Shown here: positions 42,736 to 51,865 of the stretch, in pieces
Layout: each line of letters begins with the position of its first letter
Numbering within the stretch: the first letter of the stretch is position 1
Assembly (NCBI GenBank): GCA_902476645.1
Contig: CABSEG010000005.1
Coordinates: 1-64,000, forward strand
Length of the DNA stretch: 64,000 bases
Origin: an uncultured Lachnospiraceae bacterium
Lineage (GTDB): Bacteria; Bacillota; Clostridia; Lachnospirales; Lachnospiraceae
Direction of reading: 5' to 3'
Made by a program: the position numbers and the translations under genes
The notes under the pieces: generated by a model
Told to the model about the DNA's origin: nothing
Database searches by the model: none
What the model saw: only the letters and a program-made list of their open reading frames with translations

Positions 42736-43274
42736 AGAGGCTTTACATTATTGTTTTGATGGCGCTGTGGCTCATTGGTCTTTCAGGCTGCAGTAAACGA
42801 GAATTAGAGGATCGCAGTTTTCCCTCTGTGCTGATTGTGGAAGACGGAAATCTGGAGGAGGCGATCCATAAAAAGCAGGAGGAAAGCAGTCTCTTTCTGG
42901 ATTTTGGCCATACCAAGGCGGTACTTATGGACCGGGAGGTACTTAAGGACCGGAAAGCCTTCAAGGAGGCGCTCTTATATATGGAGCACAGGCCCGATTT
43001 TGCCAGAAACCTGTTGCTGTTTTGCGCAGATGAAAAGGTGAGACAGGCAGCGGAGGAAAATCAAAAGGAATCCGGTTTTCTTCTGGAGGATTTGTACAAT
43101 AACCAGCCAAAAGAACAGATGCAAAAAGGCGTGACCTTGCAGGATGCGTTGAATTATCTGCATAACGCAGAAGAACGTCTGGAGATTCCATGTCTGGAAA
43201 TAAAAGACGGAGATTTCATCCGGGACGGATCCGAGGTGTTGATCTGGGAAAAACAGGCGCCGGATGTTGTATAA
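42732..43274 (+). CDS. Short GerC-like germination lipoprotein
   Basis: A 180-residue lipoprotein in the place of the GerC subunit. The signal ends in the lipobox LSGC, followed by SKRELEDRSFPSVLIVE, which is the usual GerC opening (a Cys, then an Arg/Glu-rich stretch and a strand). GerC proteins are normally about 350-400 residues with three domains; here only the first domain is present and the frame ends naturally. It overlaps the B subunit by four bases (ATGA). It may be a minimal C subunit or a shortened one. Confidence 0.78.
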   Translation: MKRLYIIVLMALWLIGLSGCSKRELEDRSFPSVLIVEDGNLEEAIHKKQEESSLFLDFGHTKAVLMDREVLKDRKAFKEALLYMEHRPDFARNLLLFCADEKVRQAAEENQKESGFLLEDLYNNQPKEQMQKGVTLQDALNYLHNAEERLEIPCLEIKDGDFIRDGSEVLIWEKQAPDVV

Positions 43275-43326
43275 AAGTTCCAAAAGGGTTCATACTCCTG
43301 ATAAAAGAATCAGGAGGTACATAAGG

Positions 43327-43959
43327 TTGAAAACATATATCGTTCGTCACAGGAAAGCAGTGGTCATGTTAGCGCTGATTTTAACGGGAATAGGGCTTGG
43401 AAGTGTTTTTTGGCTCCTGGGCCAGAAGACGGGATTACAACAGGGGATTGCGGGGGAGATTATCCGATTTCACGTGCTGGCAAACAGCGACAGTGAAAAG
43501 GATCAGGCGCTGAAGCTAAAAGTGAAGGACGGACTGGTGGCGTATCTTAAGCCTATGCTCTCCGGCGCGGATAGTGTGGAAGAGTCCAGAGAGATCTTAA
43601 AAGAAAATCTGGGGCTCATCCAGGAGGAAGCCCAAAATTTGCTTGCCAAAGAGCAGACACCCTATGAGGCTAAGGCAGAACTGACTACCTGTTATTTTCC
43701 CATAAAAACATACGGGGATTGTACCTTTCCGGCCGGAAACTATGAGGCCTTGCGCATTCGTATCGGGGAAGCGAAAGGGAAAAACTGGTGGTGCGTACTC
43801 TATCCAAATCTGTGCTTTATCGATTCCCTGCACGGCGTGGTGCCGGAAGAACAAAAGCAGGAGCTAAAATATGTGCTGACAGAAGAAGAGTATGACAGCC
43901 TGTTTCCCCAGGAAAAACCCAAGCTGAAATTCTTCTTTTTGGATCGCCTATTTTCCTGA
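43327..43959 (+). CDS. spoIIR: Stage II sporulation protein R
   Basis: SpoIIR is made in the forespore and secreted to switch on the mother-cell protease SpoIIGA, which processes pro-sigma E. The 210-residue form has an N-terminal membrane segment (AVVMLALILTGIGLG), then the family core IIRFHVLANSDSEKDQALKL with KVKDGLVAYL, and later CYFPIKTYGDCTFPAGNYEAL and WWCVLYPNLCF. TTG 43327 is chosen as AGGAGG lies at 43311-43316; ATG 43264 would overlap the GerC gene and has no good site. It is the last gene of the germination operon. Confidence 0.92.
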   Translation: MKTYIVRHRKAVVMLALILTGIGLGSVFWLLGQKTGLQQGIAGEIIRFHVLANSDSEKDQALKLKVKDGLVAYLKPMLSGADSVEESREILKENLGLIQEEAQNLLAKEQTPYEAKAELTTCYFPIKTYGDCTFPAGNYEALRIRIGEAKGKNWWCVLYPNLCFIDSLHGVVPEEQKQELKYVLTEEEYDSLFPQEKPKLKFFFLDRLFS

Positions 43960-43980
43960 GTAACTATTTGAAAAAGAACC

Positions 43981-44026
43981 AGACACAAAAAACAGCCCAT
44001 ATGGACTGTTTTTTGTGTCTCTTTAT
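43981..44026. terminator. Bidirectional terminator between spoIIR and typA
   Basis: AGACACAAAAAACAG (43981-43995) / CTGTTTTTTGTGTCT (44006-44020), 15 base pairs, with A and T runs so that it serves both converging genes. Confidence 0.9.
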
Positions 44027-45843
44027 TTTCGATTTGCTCTCTTTCGCATGGTAGGATCCAGAATTTTTTTCCGGATACGAAGATTCTTGGGCGTGATCTC
44101 CAGAAGCTCATCTGTGTCAATAAATTCCAGCGCCTGTTCCAGGCTCAGAATCTTTGGGGGAGTCAGCTTGAGCGCGTCGTCAGAACCGGAGGCTCTGGTA
44201 TTGGTCAGGTGCTTGTTTTTGCATACATTCAGCTCAATGTCTTCCGCCTTTCCATTTTGGCCGATGACCATACCCGCATAGACTTTTTCGCCGGGACCGA
44301 TAAACAAAGTTCCCCGATCCTGTGCGCTAAATAGTCCGTAAGCTACCGATTCTCCGGATTCAAAGGCAATCAGAGAACCTTGCTTGCGATACTGGATATC
44401 CCCCTTGTAGAGTCCGTATCCGTCAAAGGTGGTATTGAGAATACCATTTCCCTTAGTATCGGTCAGAAATTCGCTGCGGGAGCCGATGAGCCCCCGGGAA
44501 GGGATGGAAAATTCCAATCGGGTGTAGCCGCCGTTGGTCATGCTCATACCCTGCAGCTCTCCTTTACGGAGACTTAACTTCTGAATGACCGTCCCGGAAA
44601 ACTCTTCGGGAACGTCTACGTAAGCGATCTCCATAGGTTCTAATTTTCTGCCCCGTTCGTCCGTTTTATAGAGAACCTCGGCCTTGCTGACCGCAAATTC
44701 GTATCCCTCTCTGCGCATATTCTCAATCAGCACAGATAGATGCAGCTCTCCACGGCCGGAAACCTTGTAGGACTCGGTACTTTCCGTCTCCTCCACACGG
44801 AGGCTCACATCAGTATTTAATTCCCGGAAAAGGCGGTCTCTTAAATGACGGGAGGTTACATATTTCCCTTCTTTTCCGGCCAGCGGGCTGTCGTTGACCA
44901 GAAAATGCATGGCTATGGTGGGCTCTGAAATTTTCTGGAAGGGAATGGACTCCACATGGTCAGGGGAACAGATGGTATCCCCGATATGCAGGTTTGCGAT
45001 TCCGGAAATAGCCACGATCGAACCCACTGTGGCGGAAGGAACATCTACTTTATTTAATCCGTCGTATTCATAAAGTTTACTGATTTTCACTTTTTGCTGT
45101 TTATCAGGGTCATGATGGTTGACCACCACACATTCCTGGTTTACCTGAATGGTGCCGTTTTCCACCTTTCCGACTCCGATGCGGCCCACGTATTCATTGT
45201 AGTCGATGGTACTGATTAATACCTGGGTTCCAGCGGTCTCATCGCCTTCCGGCGCTGGAATATAATTTAGGATGGTCTCAAACAGAGGCATCATGTCCTT
45301 AGGCTCTTCGTTTAGATCCAGGGTGGCGTATCCCCCTTTTGCGGAAGCATAGACGAAGGGGCAATCCAGCTGTTCGTCGGATGCGTCCAGGGCCATAAAC
45401 AACTCCAGCACTTCGTCAATGACTTCCTCCGGTCTGGCCTCCGGCCTGTCGATTTTATTGATGCAGACGATGACGGGCAAATTCAGTTCCAAAGCCTTTT
45501 GCAGCACGAATTTGGTCTGAGGCATAGCCCCCTCAAAAGCGTCTACCACCAGGATGACGCCGTTTACCATTTTTAACACTCGCTCTACTTCACCGCCGAA
45601 GTCTGCATGGCCCGGGGTGTCCACAATGTTGATTTTGGTGCCCTTATAGGTGACGGCTGTATTCTTAGACAGAATCGTGATACCGCGTTCACGCTCAATG
45701 TCATTGGAGTCCATGACGCGCTCGGCCACTTCCTGATTTTCCCGGAAAACACCGCTTTGCTTTAAAAGTTCGTCTACTAAAGTGGTCTTTCCGTGGTCTA
45801 CGTGAGCAATGATAGCAACATTACGAATATCTTCTCGCTTCAT
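44023..45843 (-). CDS. typA: Translational GTPase TypA/BipA
   Basis: A 606-residue ribosome-binding GTPase related to EF-G, needed for assembly or stress adaptation. G1 is [10 protein letters not shown], switch I contains [16 protein letters not shown]3 is [11 protein letters not shown]4 is [10 protein letters not shown]. Domain II and the C-terminal TypA-specific part follow, with [16 protein letters not shown] and [20 protein letters not shown]. The ATG at 45843 gives the usual [14 protein letters not shown] start; it follows AGAGAGAG. It has its own promoter at about 45892-45919 on the minus strand. Confidence 0.97.
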   Translation of the reverse strand: MKREDIRNVAIIAHVDHGKTTLVDELLKQSGVFRENQEVAERVMDSNDIERERGITILSKNTAVTYKGTKINIVDTPGHADFGGEVERVLKMVNGVILVVDAFEGAMPQTKFVLQKALELNLPVIVCINKIDRPEARPEEVIDEVLELFMALDASDEQLDCPFVYASAKGGYATLDLNEEPKDMMPLFETILNYIPAPEGDETAGTQVLISTIDYNEYVGRIGVGKVENGTIQVNQECVVVNHHDPDKQQKVKISKLYEYDGLNKVDVPSATVGSIVAISGIANLHIGDTICSPDHVESIPFQKISEPTIAMHFLVNDSPLAGKEGKYVTSRHLRDRLFRELNTDVSLRVEETESTESYKVSGRGELHLSVLIENMRREGYEFAVSKAEVLYKTDERGRKLEPMEIAYVDVPEEFSGTVIQKLSLRKGELQGMSMTNGGYTRLEFSIPSRGLIGSRSEFLTDTKGNGILNTTFDGYGLYKGDIQYRKQGSLIAFESGESVAYGLFSAQDRGTLFIGPGEKVYAGMVIGQNGKAEDIELNVCKNKHLTNTRASGSDDALKLTPPKILSLEQALEFIDTDELLEITPKNLRIRKKILDPTMRKRANRK

Positions 45844-45891
45844 AAATCTCTCTCTTTCTGTGTAGCATAAAGATTTCATTACAACTAATCC

Positions 45892-45919
45892 AGTGTACCA
45901 CATTTTTTATAGAATACAA
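45892..45919 (-). promoter_or_regulatory. Promoter of typA
   Basis: On the minus strand TTGTAT (45919-45914), 16-base spacer, TACACT (45897-45892) with an extended TGTGG before the -10. Confidence 0.55.
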
Positions 45920-46084
45920 GGCCTTTTGTCGATTTTACGGTTTTTTTCCCGAAATGTTTTTTCCCCAAAAGTGTTCTAACATTGTAGAATAGTACATAGA
46001 TATACATAGACACTAAAACACACAACGAGTGGTGCTTAGTTACAAAAAAGAATACTTCGTAAGAAGAAGGGAGAACTTTCATTT

Positions 46085-46711
46085 ATGGCAGATAAGGTAA
46101 TTGAAAACAATCAGGTATCTATTATGGGTGAGATCGCATCAGAATTTGAGTATAGCCATGAGGTCTTTGGCGAGGGCTTTTACATGGTGGATGTACTGGT
46201 GAAGAGGCTCAGTGATTCTATGGACCGGATCCCGGTTATGATTTCAGAGAGACTGATTGACGTAACGCAGGATTACAGGGGAGAGTACATTCAGGTATGC
46301 GGACAATTCCGTTCGTACAACCGGCATGAAGAAAAGAAAAACAGACTGATTCTTTCCGTATTCGCAAGGGAGGTCAGCTTTGTGGAAGAAGAAACGGATA
46401 AGATGAAGACCAACCAAATCTTTCTGGACGGGTATATCTGTAAAAATCCGGTGTATCGGAAAACACCGCTTGGCAGAGAAATTGCGGATATGTTGGTGGC
46501 GGTGAATCGCCCCTATGGAAAATCAGATTATATTCCCTGCATCTGCTGGGGAAGAAACGCCAGATTCAGCTCCGGCTTTGAAGTGGGAGGACATGTACAG
46601 ATCTGGGGAAGAATCCAGAGCCGGGAATATGTAAAACGTTTGGATGATGAACTGACGGAAAAGCGCACCGCATATGAGGTTTCCGTAAGCAAATTGGAGT
46701 ATCTAGACTAA
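46085..46711 (+). CDS. Single-stranded DNA-binding protein-like, two OB folds
   Basis: A 208-residue protein with two SSB-type OB folds. The first half has VSIMGEIASEFEYSHEVFGE and VQVCGQFRSYN-like segments; the second has QIFLDGYICKNPVYRKTPLG with the SSB-like REIADMLVAVNRPYGKSDY and IPCICWGRNARF, which strongly resembles the core of bacterial SSB. It lacks the acidic SSB C-terminal tail that recruits partner proteins, ending instead in VSKLEYLD. It may be a secondary SSB or a related nucleic-acid binder. It is divergent from typA and follows an AAGGGAG site. Confidence 0.82.
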   Translation: MADKVIENNQVSIMGEIASEFEYSHEVFGEGFYMVDVLVKRLSDSMDRIPVMISERLIDVTQDYRGEYIQVCGQFRSYNRHEEKKNRLILSVFAREVSFVEEETDKMKTNQIFLDGYICKNPVYRKTPLGREIADMLVAVNRPYGKSDYIPCICWGRNARFSSGFEVGGHVQIWGRIQSREYVKRLDDELTEKRTAYEVSVSKLEYLD

Positions 46712-46793
46712 AATGGCTGCAATTTTGGTTGCTTTTTTTCGCCGTATGTAGTACGATAAATGAAATCGTAAATGATTTTTAGAGAGGTGCATT

Positions 46794-47279
46794 ATGGATA
46801 AAGGCTCGGTACATATCTATTGTGGTGAAGGCAAGGGTAAGACATCAGTGGCTCTGGGGCAGGGAATTCGCGCTGCAAGCCAGGGAAAGTCCGTGACCAT
46901 CATCCAGTTCCTGAAAGAAAAAAATATGGATGAAATCGGTTTTGTCAGAAGGCTGGAGCCAGAGGTGAAGTTATTCCGGTTTGAAAAGTCAGTCGCTTCC
47001 TTTGAGCAGCTGACAGAGGAGGAAAAGCAGGAGGAGAAACAGAACCTGAAAAACGGTCTGAACTTTGCTAAAAAGGTCCTGGTTACAGAGGAGTGCGACG
47101 TGTTGATTTTAGATGAAGTACTGGGACTGATTCCCTATGGGATTGCCACTGTAGAGGATATCCGGGCCGTAATTCGGGCAAAATCAGAGTATGCGGAGTT
47201 GATTTTAACTGGCATTTACAGTGGCCGGGAGCTTTGGGAGGATGCAGACTGCGTGACACAGATGGTGACCAGAAAGTAA
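46794..47279 (+). CDS. Cob(I)yrinic acid a,c-diamide adenosyltransferase (CobO/BtuR type)
   Basis: A 161-residue P-loop enzyme that adenosylates corrinoids to make coenzyme B12. The N-terminal P-loop GEGKGKTSVALGQGIRA is the family signature, followed by SVTIIQFLKEKN and LILDEVLGLIPYG, the Walker B area. It is slightly shorter than the 190-residue CobA of enterics, as often in Clostridia. The ATG follows AGAGGTG. No other cobalamin gene is near, so the protein is more probably for salvage. Confidence 0.9.
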   Translation: MDKGSVHIYCGEGKGKTSVALGQGIRAASQGKSVTIIQFLKEKNMDEIGFVRRLEPEVKLFRFEKSVASFEQLTEEEKQEEKQNLKNGLNFAKKVLVTEECDVLILDEVLGLIPYGIATVEDIRAVIRAKSEYAELILTGIYSGRELWEDADCVTQMVTRK

Positions 47280-47292
47280 TTCAAATCAACCG

Positions 47293-47321
47293 TTGACAAG
47301 GCATTTCAATGATGCTATATT
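47293..47321 (+). promoter_or_regulatory. Promoter of the dapA-dapB operon
   Basis: Perfect TTGACA (47293-47298), 17-base spacer, TATATT (47316-47321); transcription would start just before the riboswitch. Confidence 0.78.
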
Positions 47322-47341
47322 GAAATCAGATAATTGAATTT

Positions 47342-47508
47342 GAGATAGAGGTTGCGTGCTTCATAAGTACCCCATCGGATGTGACAGGCACAGGGGAAGA
47401 TGGGGAAAAGGGGAGGACGCCGAAAGGGGCAGTACCTGGAGCTGTTTTCCTTGGGCATGCAGTGAAGAACTGTATGACTGTCATCGCGTTGCGATGGGGC
47501 GCTATTTT
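47342..47508 (+). ncRNA. Lysine riboswitch (L box)
   Basis: The 305-base gap between the adenosyltransferase and dapA holds a lysine riboswitch. Core elements in order are GAGATAGAGG-TGCG, TCATAAGTAC, AAAAGGGGAGGACGCCGAAA, CTTGGGCATGCAG, ACTGTATGACTGTC and GGGGCGCTATTTT, which match known lysine aptamers such as that of Bacillus lysC. It should sense lysine and stop dapA transcription through the terminator that follows. Confidence 0.93.
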
Positions 47509-47534
47509 AAAGAACAGTATACGTGTGGATTCTT

Positions 47535-47569
47535 TAGGGGCAGGCGCTTTCGTCTGACCCTATTTTTTT
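47535..47569 (+). terminator. Terminator of the lysine riboswitch
   Basis: TAGGGGCAGGCG (47535-47546) / CGTCTGACCCTA (47551-47562) with one mismatch, then seven T, ending just before the dapA ribosome binding site AAGGAGG. Confidence 0.85.
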
Positions 47570-47584
47570 AAGGAGGAAAATATT

Positions 47585-48475
47585 ATGGCAATTTTTACAG
47601 GAGCCGGTGTGGCGATCGTGACACCCATGAAGGAAAACGGAGAGGTCCATTATGAAAAGCTGGAAGAACTGTTAGAAGAGCAGATTGCAAACGCTACCGA
47701 TGCCATCATTATTTGCGGTACCACAGGAGAAGCGTCCACTCTAAGTCATGAGGAACATCTGGATGTGATTAAGTTTACGGTGGAGAAGGTGGCAAGGAGG
47801 ATTCCGGTTATAGCCGGAACGGGTTCCAACTCCACGGAGACCGCTATTTATTTGTCCCAGGAAGCCCAAAATCACGGAGCAGACGCCCTGCTGCTGGTAT
47901 CCCCCTACTACAATAAGGCAACGCAAAAAGGGCTGATTGCCCATTATACGGCCATCGCCAATTCTGTTAAGTTACCTATCATTATGTATAATGTGCCCAG
48001 CAGAACCGGATGTAATATCCTTCCGGAGACCGCGGTTTATTTGGCGAAGCATGTGGAGAATATCGTGGGAATCAAGGAGGCCAGTGGCAACATATCTCAG
48101 GCTGCCAGGCTGATGCACCTTGCTGATGGCTGCATTGATATGTACTCCGGAAACGACGATCAGATTGTGCCTTTACTTTCTCTGGGAGGAAAGGGTGTTA
48201 TTTCCGTACTGTCCAATGTGGCTCCAAGAGAAACCCATGATATTGTAGATTTGTATCTGAAGGGAAAGACCAAGGAGAGTTGCGCGCTGCAACTGCGGGC
48301 TCTTCCGCTGATCGAAGCGCTGTTTTGTGAAGTAAATCCCATTCCGGTGAAGACGGCCCTGAACTTAATGGGTAAAGAGGCAGGGCCTCTGCGGGCTCCT
48401 TTGACGGAAATGGAAGAAGATCATGTAAAAAGACTGGCACAGGCCATGAAGGATTTTGGTCTGAAGTTGGCGTAA
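47585..48475 (+). CDS. dapA: 4-hydroxy-tetrahydrodipicolinate synthase
   Basis: DapA condenses pyruvate with aspartate semialdehyde, the first committed step to diaminopimelate and lysine. The 296 residues have CGTTGEASTLSHEEH, the Tyr region LLVSPYYNKATQKGL, YNVPSRTGCN, and the Schiff-base Lys in VGIKEASGNI. The ATG at 47585 follows AAGGAGG. Transcription is controlled by the lysine riboswitch just upstream. dapB follows after 28 bases. Confidence 0.97.
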   Translation: MAIFTGAGVAIVTPMKENGEVHYEKLEELLEEQIANATDAIIICGTTGEASTLSHEEHLDVIKFTVEKVARRIPVIAGTGSNSTETAIYLSQEAQNHGADALLLVSPYYNKATQKGLIAHYTAIANSVKLPIIMYNVPSRTGCNILPETAVYLAKHVENIVGIKEASGNISQAARLMHLADGCIDMYSGNDDQIVPLLSLGGKGVISVLSNVAPRETHDIVDLYLKGKTKESCALQLRALPLIEALFCEVNPIPVKTALNLMGKEAGPLRAPLTEMEEDHVKRLAQAMKDFGLKLA

Positions 48476-48503
48476 CAAACAAAGAAGAAAAAAGGAGTAC
48501 AAT

Positions 48504-49268
48504 ATGATAAAATGTATCATGCATGGCTGTAACGGCCATATGGGTCAGGTGATTTCCGGCCTGTTGAAGGAAGATACGCAAGCGGAGATTGTAGCGGGCA
48601 TTGATCTGTGTACAGAAGAAAAAAACGGATATCCTGTGTTTGCCTCTCTGGAGGAATGTACGGTGGATGCCGACGTGGTCATTGATTTTGCCTCACCCAA
48701 GGCGGTAGATCATCTTCTGGATTATTGTAAAGAGCACAGGCTTCCTGTGGTTGTCTGTACCACAGGCTTAAGTGAAGAACAGATGGAGCATTTGAGAAAA
48801 ACCTCGGAGCACGTGGCTGTTTTAAAGTCTGCAAATATGTCCCTGGGTGTCAATATGCTTTTGGATCTGTTGCAGACAGCAGCCAAGATTTTGGCACCTG
48901 CAGGATTTGACATGGAGATTGTGGAGAAGCATCACAGACTGAAGCTGGATGCTCCCAGCGGAACGGCGCTGGCCCTGGCAGACAGCTTAAATGAGGCTCT
49001 GGATCACGCTTATACCTATACCTATGACAGAAGCCAGGTACGGGAAAAGCGAGACCCGAAGGAGATCGGCATCAGCGCGGTGCGCGGCGGCAATATCGTA
49101 GGGGAGCATGAAGTGATCTTTGCGGGAACGGATGAGGTTATTACTTTTAAGCATACCGCTTATTCCAAAGCCATATTTGCAAAAGGCGCTGTACAGGCGG
49201 CTAAGTTTTTGGCAGGAAAGCCTGCAGGGCTCTACGATATGCGGGATGTTATCGAAGCTAATAAATAA
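48504..49268 (+). CDS. dapB: 4-hydroxy-tetrahydrodipicolinate reductase
   Basis: DapB reduces the product of DapA with NAD(P)H. The 254 residues show the nucleotide-binding MHGCNGHMGQV and the catalytic HHRLKLDAPSGTALALAD, followed by GISAVRGGNIVGEHEV. The N-terminus is short and the dinucleotide motif deviates slightly (GCNGHMG for GxxGxMG), which is normal in Clostridia. It follows AAAGGAG and forms an operon with dapA. Confidence 0.96.
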   Translation: MIKCIMHGCNGHMGQVISGLLKEDTQAEIVAGIDLCTEEKNGYPVFASLEECTVDADVVIDFASPKAVDHLLDYCKEHRLPVVVCTTGLSEEQMEHLRKTSEHVAVLKSANMSLGVNMLLDLLQTAAKILAPAGFDMEIVEKHHRLKLDAPSGTALALADSLNEALDHAYTYTYDRSQVREKRDPKEIGISAVRGGNIVGEHEVIFAGTDEVITFKHTAYSKAIFAKGAVQAAKFLAGKPAGLYDMRDVIEANK

Positions 49269-49303
49269 GGAAAGTCAGCCTGAAAGGGCGCCAAAAGAGC
49301 AAA

Positions 49304-49328
49304 GCGGCGGTCACATGGGGACCGCCGC
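49304..49328 (+). promoter_or_regulatory. GC-rich hairpin between dapB and the DMT permease gene
   Basis: GCGGCGGTC (49304-49312) / GACCGCCGC (49320-49328), 9 base pairs. No T run follows; it lies just before the permease ribosome binding site and may lower its translation or stabilise the dapAB mRNA. Confidence 0.45.
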
Positions 49329-49345
49329 AAACAGAGGAAAGAAAA

Positions 49346-50233
49346 ATGAAAAACAGAAGGAAAAGGGAACTGGGAGCGAGACTTGCGCTGCTTACGGCGG
49401 CGCTGGTATGGGGGAGCTCTTTTTTTATTGTAAAGGATACAACCGATCGCATTCCCCCTAATTTCCTGCTGGCCGTGCGTTTTACCCTGGCCTTTGCGGC
49501 GCTGGCGGTTCTTTTTTACAGAAGACTAAGACAACTGACCAGAGATGATATCATCAGGGGAGCGATAATCGGTCTCTGCCTGTTTGTGGCTTACTCCAGT
49601 CAAACGGTGGGAATTACCGACACCACGCCCGGGAAAAACGCTTTTTTGACTGCGGTTTACTGTGTGATTGTTCCGTTTTTGTTTTGGGCCGTAAACAAAA
49701 CAAGGCCGGACCGGTATCACGTTCTGGCAGCAATTTTGTGTCTGGCAGGTATTGGCTTGGTTTCTCTCACTCAGGGATTGACCATTCGCCGGGGTGACGC
49801 ACTGACCCTTTTAGGAGGATTTTTCTATGCCCTTCATATGGTCCTGGTGGCCAGATTAGCCCGAAAAAAGGATCCGATTCTGATTTCTATCGTGCAGTTC
49901 GGATTTGCAGGTCTCTTTGCCTGGATGACCACTCTGGCCCTGGAACCAAAGCCGGGGATTATGAGTTATGAGACGGTAGGTGCCGTTTGTTTCCTGTCCT
50001 TCGGATGTACGGCCTTTGGATTACTGATGCAAAATATTGGGCAAAAGTATACCCATCCGGCGACGGCCTCTATTCTTTTAAGTCTGGAATCAGTCTTTGG
50101 CGTTTTATTTTCTGTACTGCTTTATGGGGAGAGACTGACAGGAAGGTTGATTTTGGGATTTGCGCTGATTTTCGCCGCGATATTCATTTCCGAGACGAAG
50201 CTTTCTTTTTTTAAGAAGCAAAAATCAGAATAA
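49346..50233 (+). CDS. EamA/DMT-family permease
   Basis: A 295-residue integral membrane protein with ten predicted helices, of the drug/metabolite transporter superfamily. Two EamA repeats are visible: the first opens with LALLTAALVWGSSFFIVKDT and LAVRFTLAFAALAVLFYRR, the second with RGDALTLLGGFFYALHMVLV and PATASILLSLESVFGVLFSV. It may export an amino acid or metabolite. It follows dapB by 77 bases, so lysine or a DAP-path intermediate is possible, but not shown. A weak GAGGAAAG site precedes the ATG. Confidence 0.88.
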   Translation: MKNRRKRELGARLALLTAALVWGSSFFIVKDTTDRIPPNFLLAVRFTLAFAALAVLFYRRLRQLTRDDIIRGAIIGLCLFVAYSSQTVGITDTTPGKNAFLTAVYCVIVPFLFWAVNKTRPDRYHVLAAILCLAGIGLVSLTQGLTIRRGDALTLLGGFFYALHMVLVARLARKKDPILISIVQFGFAGLFAWMTTLALEPKPGIMSYETVGAVCFLSFGCTAFGLLMQNIGQKYTHPATASILLSLESVFGVLFSVLLYGERLTGRLILGFALIFAAIFISETKLSFFKKQKSE

Positions 50234-50318
50234 ACCCGTCACGTTTCAGTCACATTTTATTGATATGATACCCTTTTAAGGGAGAATCCGGGCATCCTGA
50301 CTAAATTTCCTTTGGCAT

Positions 50319-50347
50319 TTGAAAAGAAGCAGCAGCTATGATATCCT
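50319..50347 (+). promoter_or_regulatory. Possible promoter of murE
   Basis: TTGAAA (50319-50324), 17-base spacer, TATCCT (50342-50347). Confidence 0.4.
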
Positions 50348-50378
50348 ATAAAATAATGAAAAATGGAGGTGGAGCGTC

Positions 50379-51848
50379 ATGAAGCTTGCGAAGCTTTTGG
50401 AACGGGTGGAATATGAATGCATCAACGGGAGTCTGGATGTGGAGGTAACAGACGTGGCCAATGACTCCAGAAAAGTGGGAAAGGGGTCCTTATTTTTCTG
50501 CATAGAAGGGGCAGTCAGAGACGGACATGAGTTTACGGCGGAGGTGGTGAAAAAAGGAGCGACGGTTCTGGTGGTTACCCGCCAGGTTGAGGTCCCGGGT
50601 GATGTGACGGTCATTCTGGTTCCGGACGGGCGCTATGCAATGGCCCTGATCTCGGCCGCTTATTATGGATACCCTGCCGAAAAGCTGAAGGTGATTGGAA
50701 TCACGGGAACCAAGGGGAAAACCACCACCACGTATATGATCAAATCCATTCTGGAAGCCGCCGGATACAAAGTGGGATTGATCGGAACCATCGAGGCCAT
50801 CATAGGGCAGCGTCATATTCCTGCGGCCAATACCACGCCGGAGTCTTTAACCATCCAGCAGTATTTTGACCAGATGGTAAGAGAAGGGTGCGATTGCGTG
50901 GTCATGGAGGTATCCTCCCAGGGGCTGATGTTAAAGCGCACGGCAGGGATTCCCTTTGAAATCGGCATCTTTACAAATATTGAGCCGGATCATATCGGTC
51001 CCGCCGAACACGCAAGCTTTGAGGATTATATGCACTGTAAGGGATTGTTGTTTACCCAGTGCCGGCTGGGCATTGTAAACGCAGACGACGCCCATTTAGA
51101 GCAGGTATTACAGGGACACACCTGTAGTCTGGAAACTTTTGGATTTTCCGAACAGGCTGATTTGAGGGCATCGGATCTGCGGTTGCTCTCCAGACCCGGG
51201 TATCTGGGCATCGCCTATAAAGTCAGCGGACTGATGAATCTGGACGTGGAAATTCATATACCGGGAAAATTCAGCGTCTACAATTCTTTGACGGCCATCG
51301 CTGTTTGCCGCCACTTTGGGGTTGCCAACAAAACGCTCTTGAAGGCTTTGGAATGCGCCAAGGTGAAGGGCAGGATTGAAATGGTCAGGGTATCGGATGA
51401 ATTTACGCTGATGATCGATTACGCCCATAACGCCATGAGTCTGGAGAGTCTGCTGAGCACGCTGAGAGATTATCAGCCCAAGAGACTGGTCTGTGTATTC
51501 GGATGCGGAGGAAACCGGGCCAAATCCAGAAGATATGAGATGGGAGAAGTTTCCGGACGGCTAGCGGATTTGACGATTATCACTTCGGATAACCCCAGGT
51601 ACGAGGATCCCATGGAGATTATCAGGGATATTGAGGAGGGAATTCGCCCAACCTGTGGGACTTACGTGGAGATTCCCGATCGGAAAGAGGCCATCGCCTA
51701 TGCCATTCACCACGGACAGCCGGGAGATGTGATCGTTCTTGCGGGAAAGGGACACGAGGATTACCAGGAGATACGGGGAGTGAAGTATCCTATGGATGAG
51801 CGGGTATTGATTCAGGAGATCCTGGAGGAAGACAGAAAGAAAAATTAA
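50379..51848 (+). CDS. murE: UDP-MurNAc-L-Ala-D-Glu:meso-diaminopimelate ligase
   Basis: MurE adds the third amino acid to the peptidoglycan precursor. The 489 residues show the ATP loop GITGTKGKTTTTYM, substrate residues NTTPESLTIQ, the carbamylated Lys region EDYMHCKGLLF, and the selectivity motif DNPR (in TSDNPRYEDP), which selects meso-diaminopimelate rather than lysine. It thus uses the product of the dapA-dapB pathway encoded just upstream. The ATG follows GGAGGTGG. priA follows after 17 bases. Confidence 0.95.
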   Translation: MKLAKLLERVEYECINGSLDVEVTDVANDSRKVGKGSLFFCIEGAVRDGHEFTAEVVKKGATVLVVTRQVEVPGDVTVILVPDGRYAMALISAAYYGYPAEKLKVIGITGTKGKTTTTYMIKSILEAAGYKVGLIGTIEAIIGQRHIPAANTTPESLTIQQYFDQMVREGCDCVVMEVSSQGLMLKRTAGIPFEIGIFTNIEPDHIGPAEHASFEDYMHCKGLLFTQCRLGIVNADDAHLEQVLQGHTCSLETFGFSEQADLRASDLRLLSRPGYLGIAYKVSGLMNLDVEIHIPGKFSVYNSLTAIAVCRHFGVANKTLLKALECAKVKGRIEMVRVSDEFTLMIDYAHNAMSLESLLSTLRDYQPKRLVCVFGCGGNRAKSRRYEMGEVSGRLADLTIITSDNPRYEDPMEIIRDIEEGIRPTCGTYVEIPDRKEAIAYAIHHGQPGDVIVLAGKGHEDYQEIRGVKYPMDERVLIQEILEEDRKKN

Positions 51849-51865
51849 GCCGGAGGGGAGGGCTT

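Noticed and set aside
46717..46739. Terminator between the SSB-like gene and the adenosyltransferase
   Set aside because: Only a 4-base stem (GCAA/TTGC) before the T run; too weak to support.
47356..47571. 71-residue reading frame upstream of dapA
   Set aside because: It lies wholly within the lysine riboswitch and its terminator and has no protein-like features.
47280..47584. T-box leader for dapA
   Set aside because: No TGGNACCGCG antiterminator sequence; all core elements match the lysine aptamer instead.
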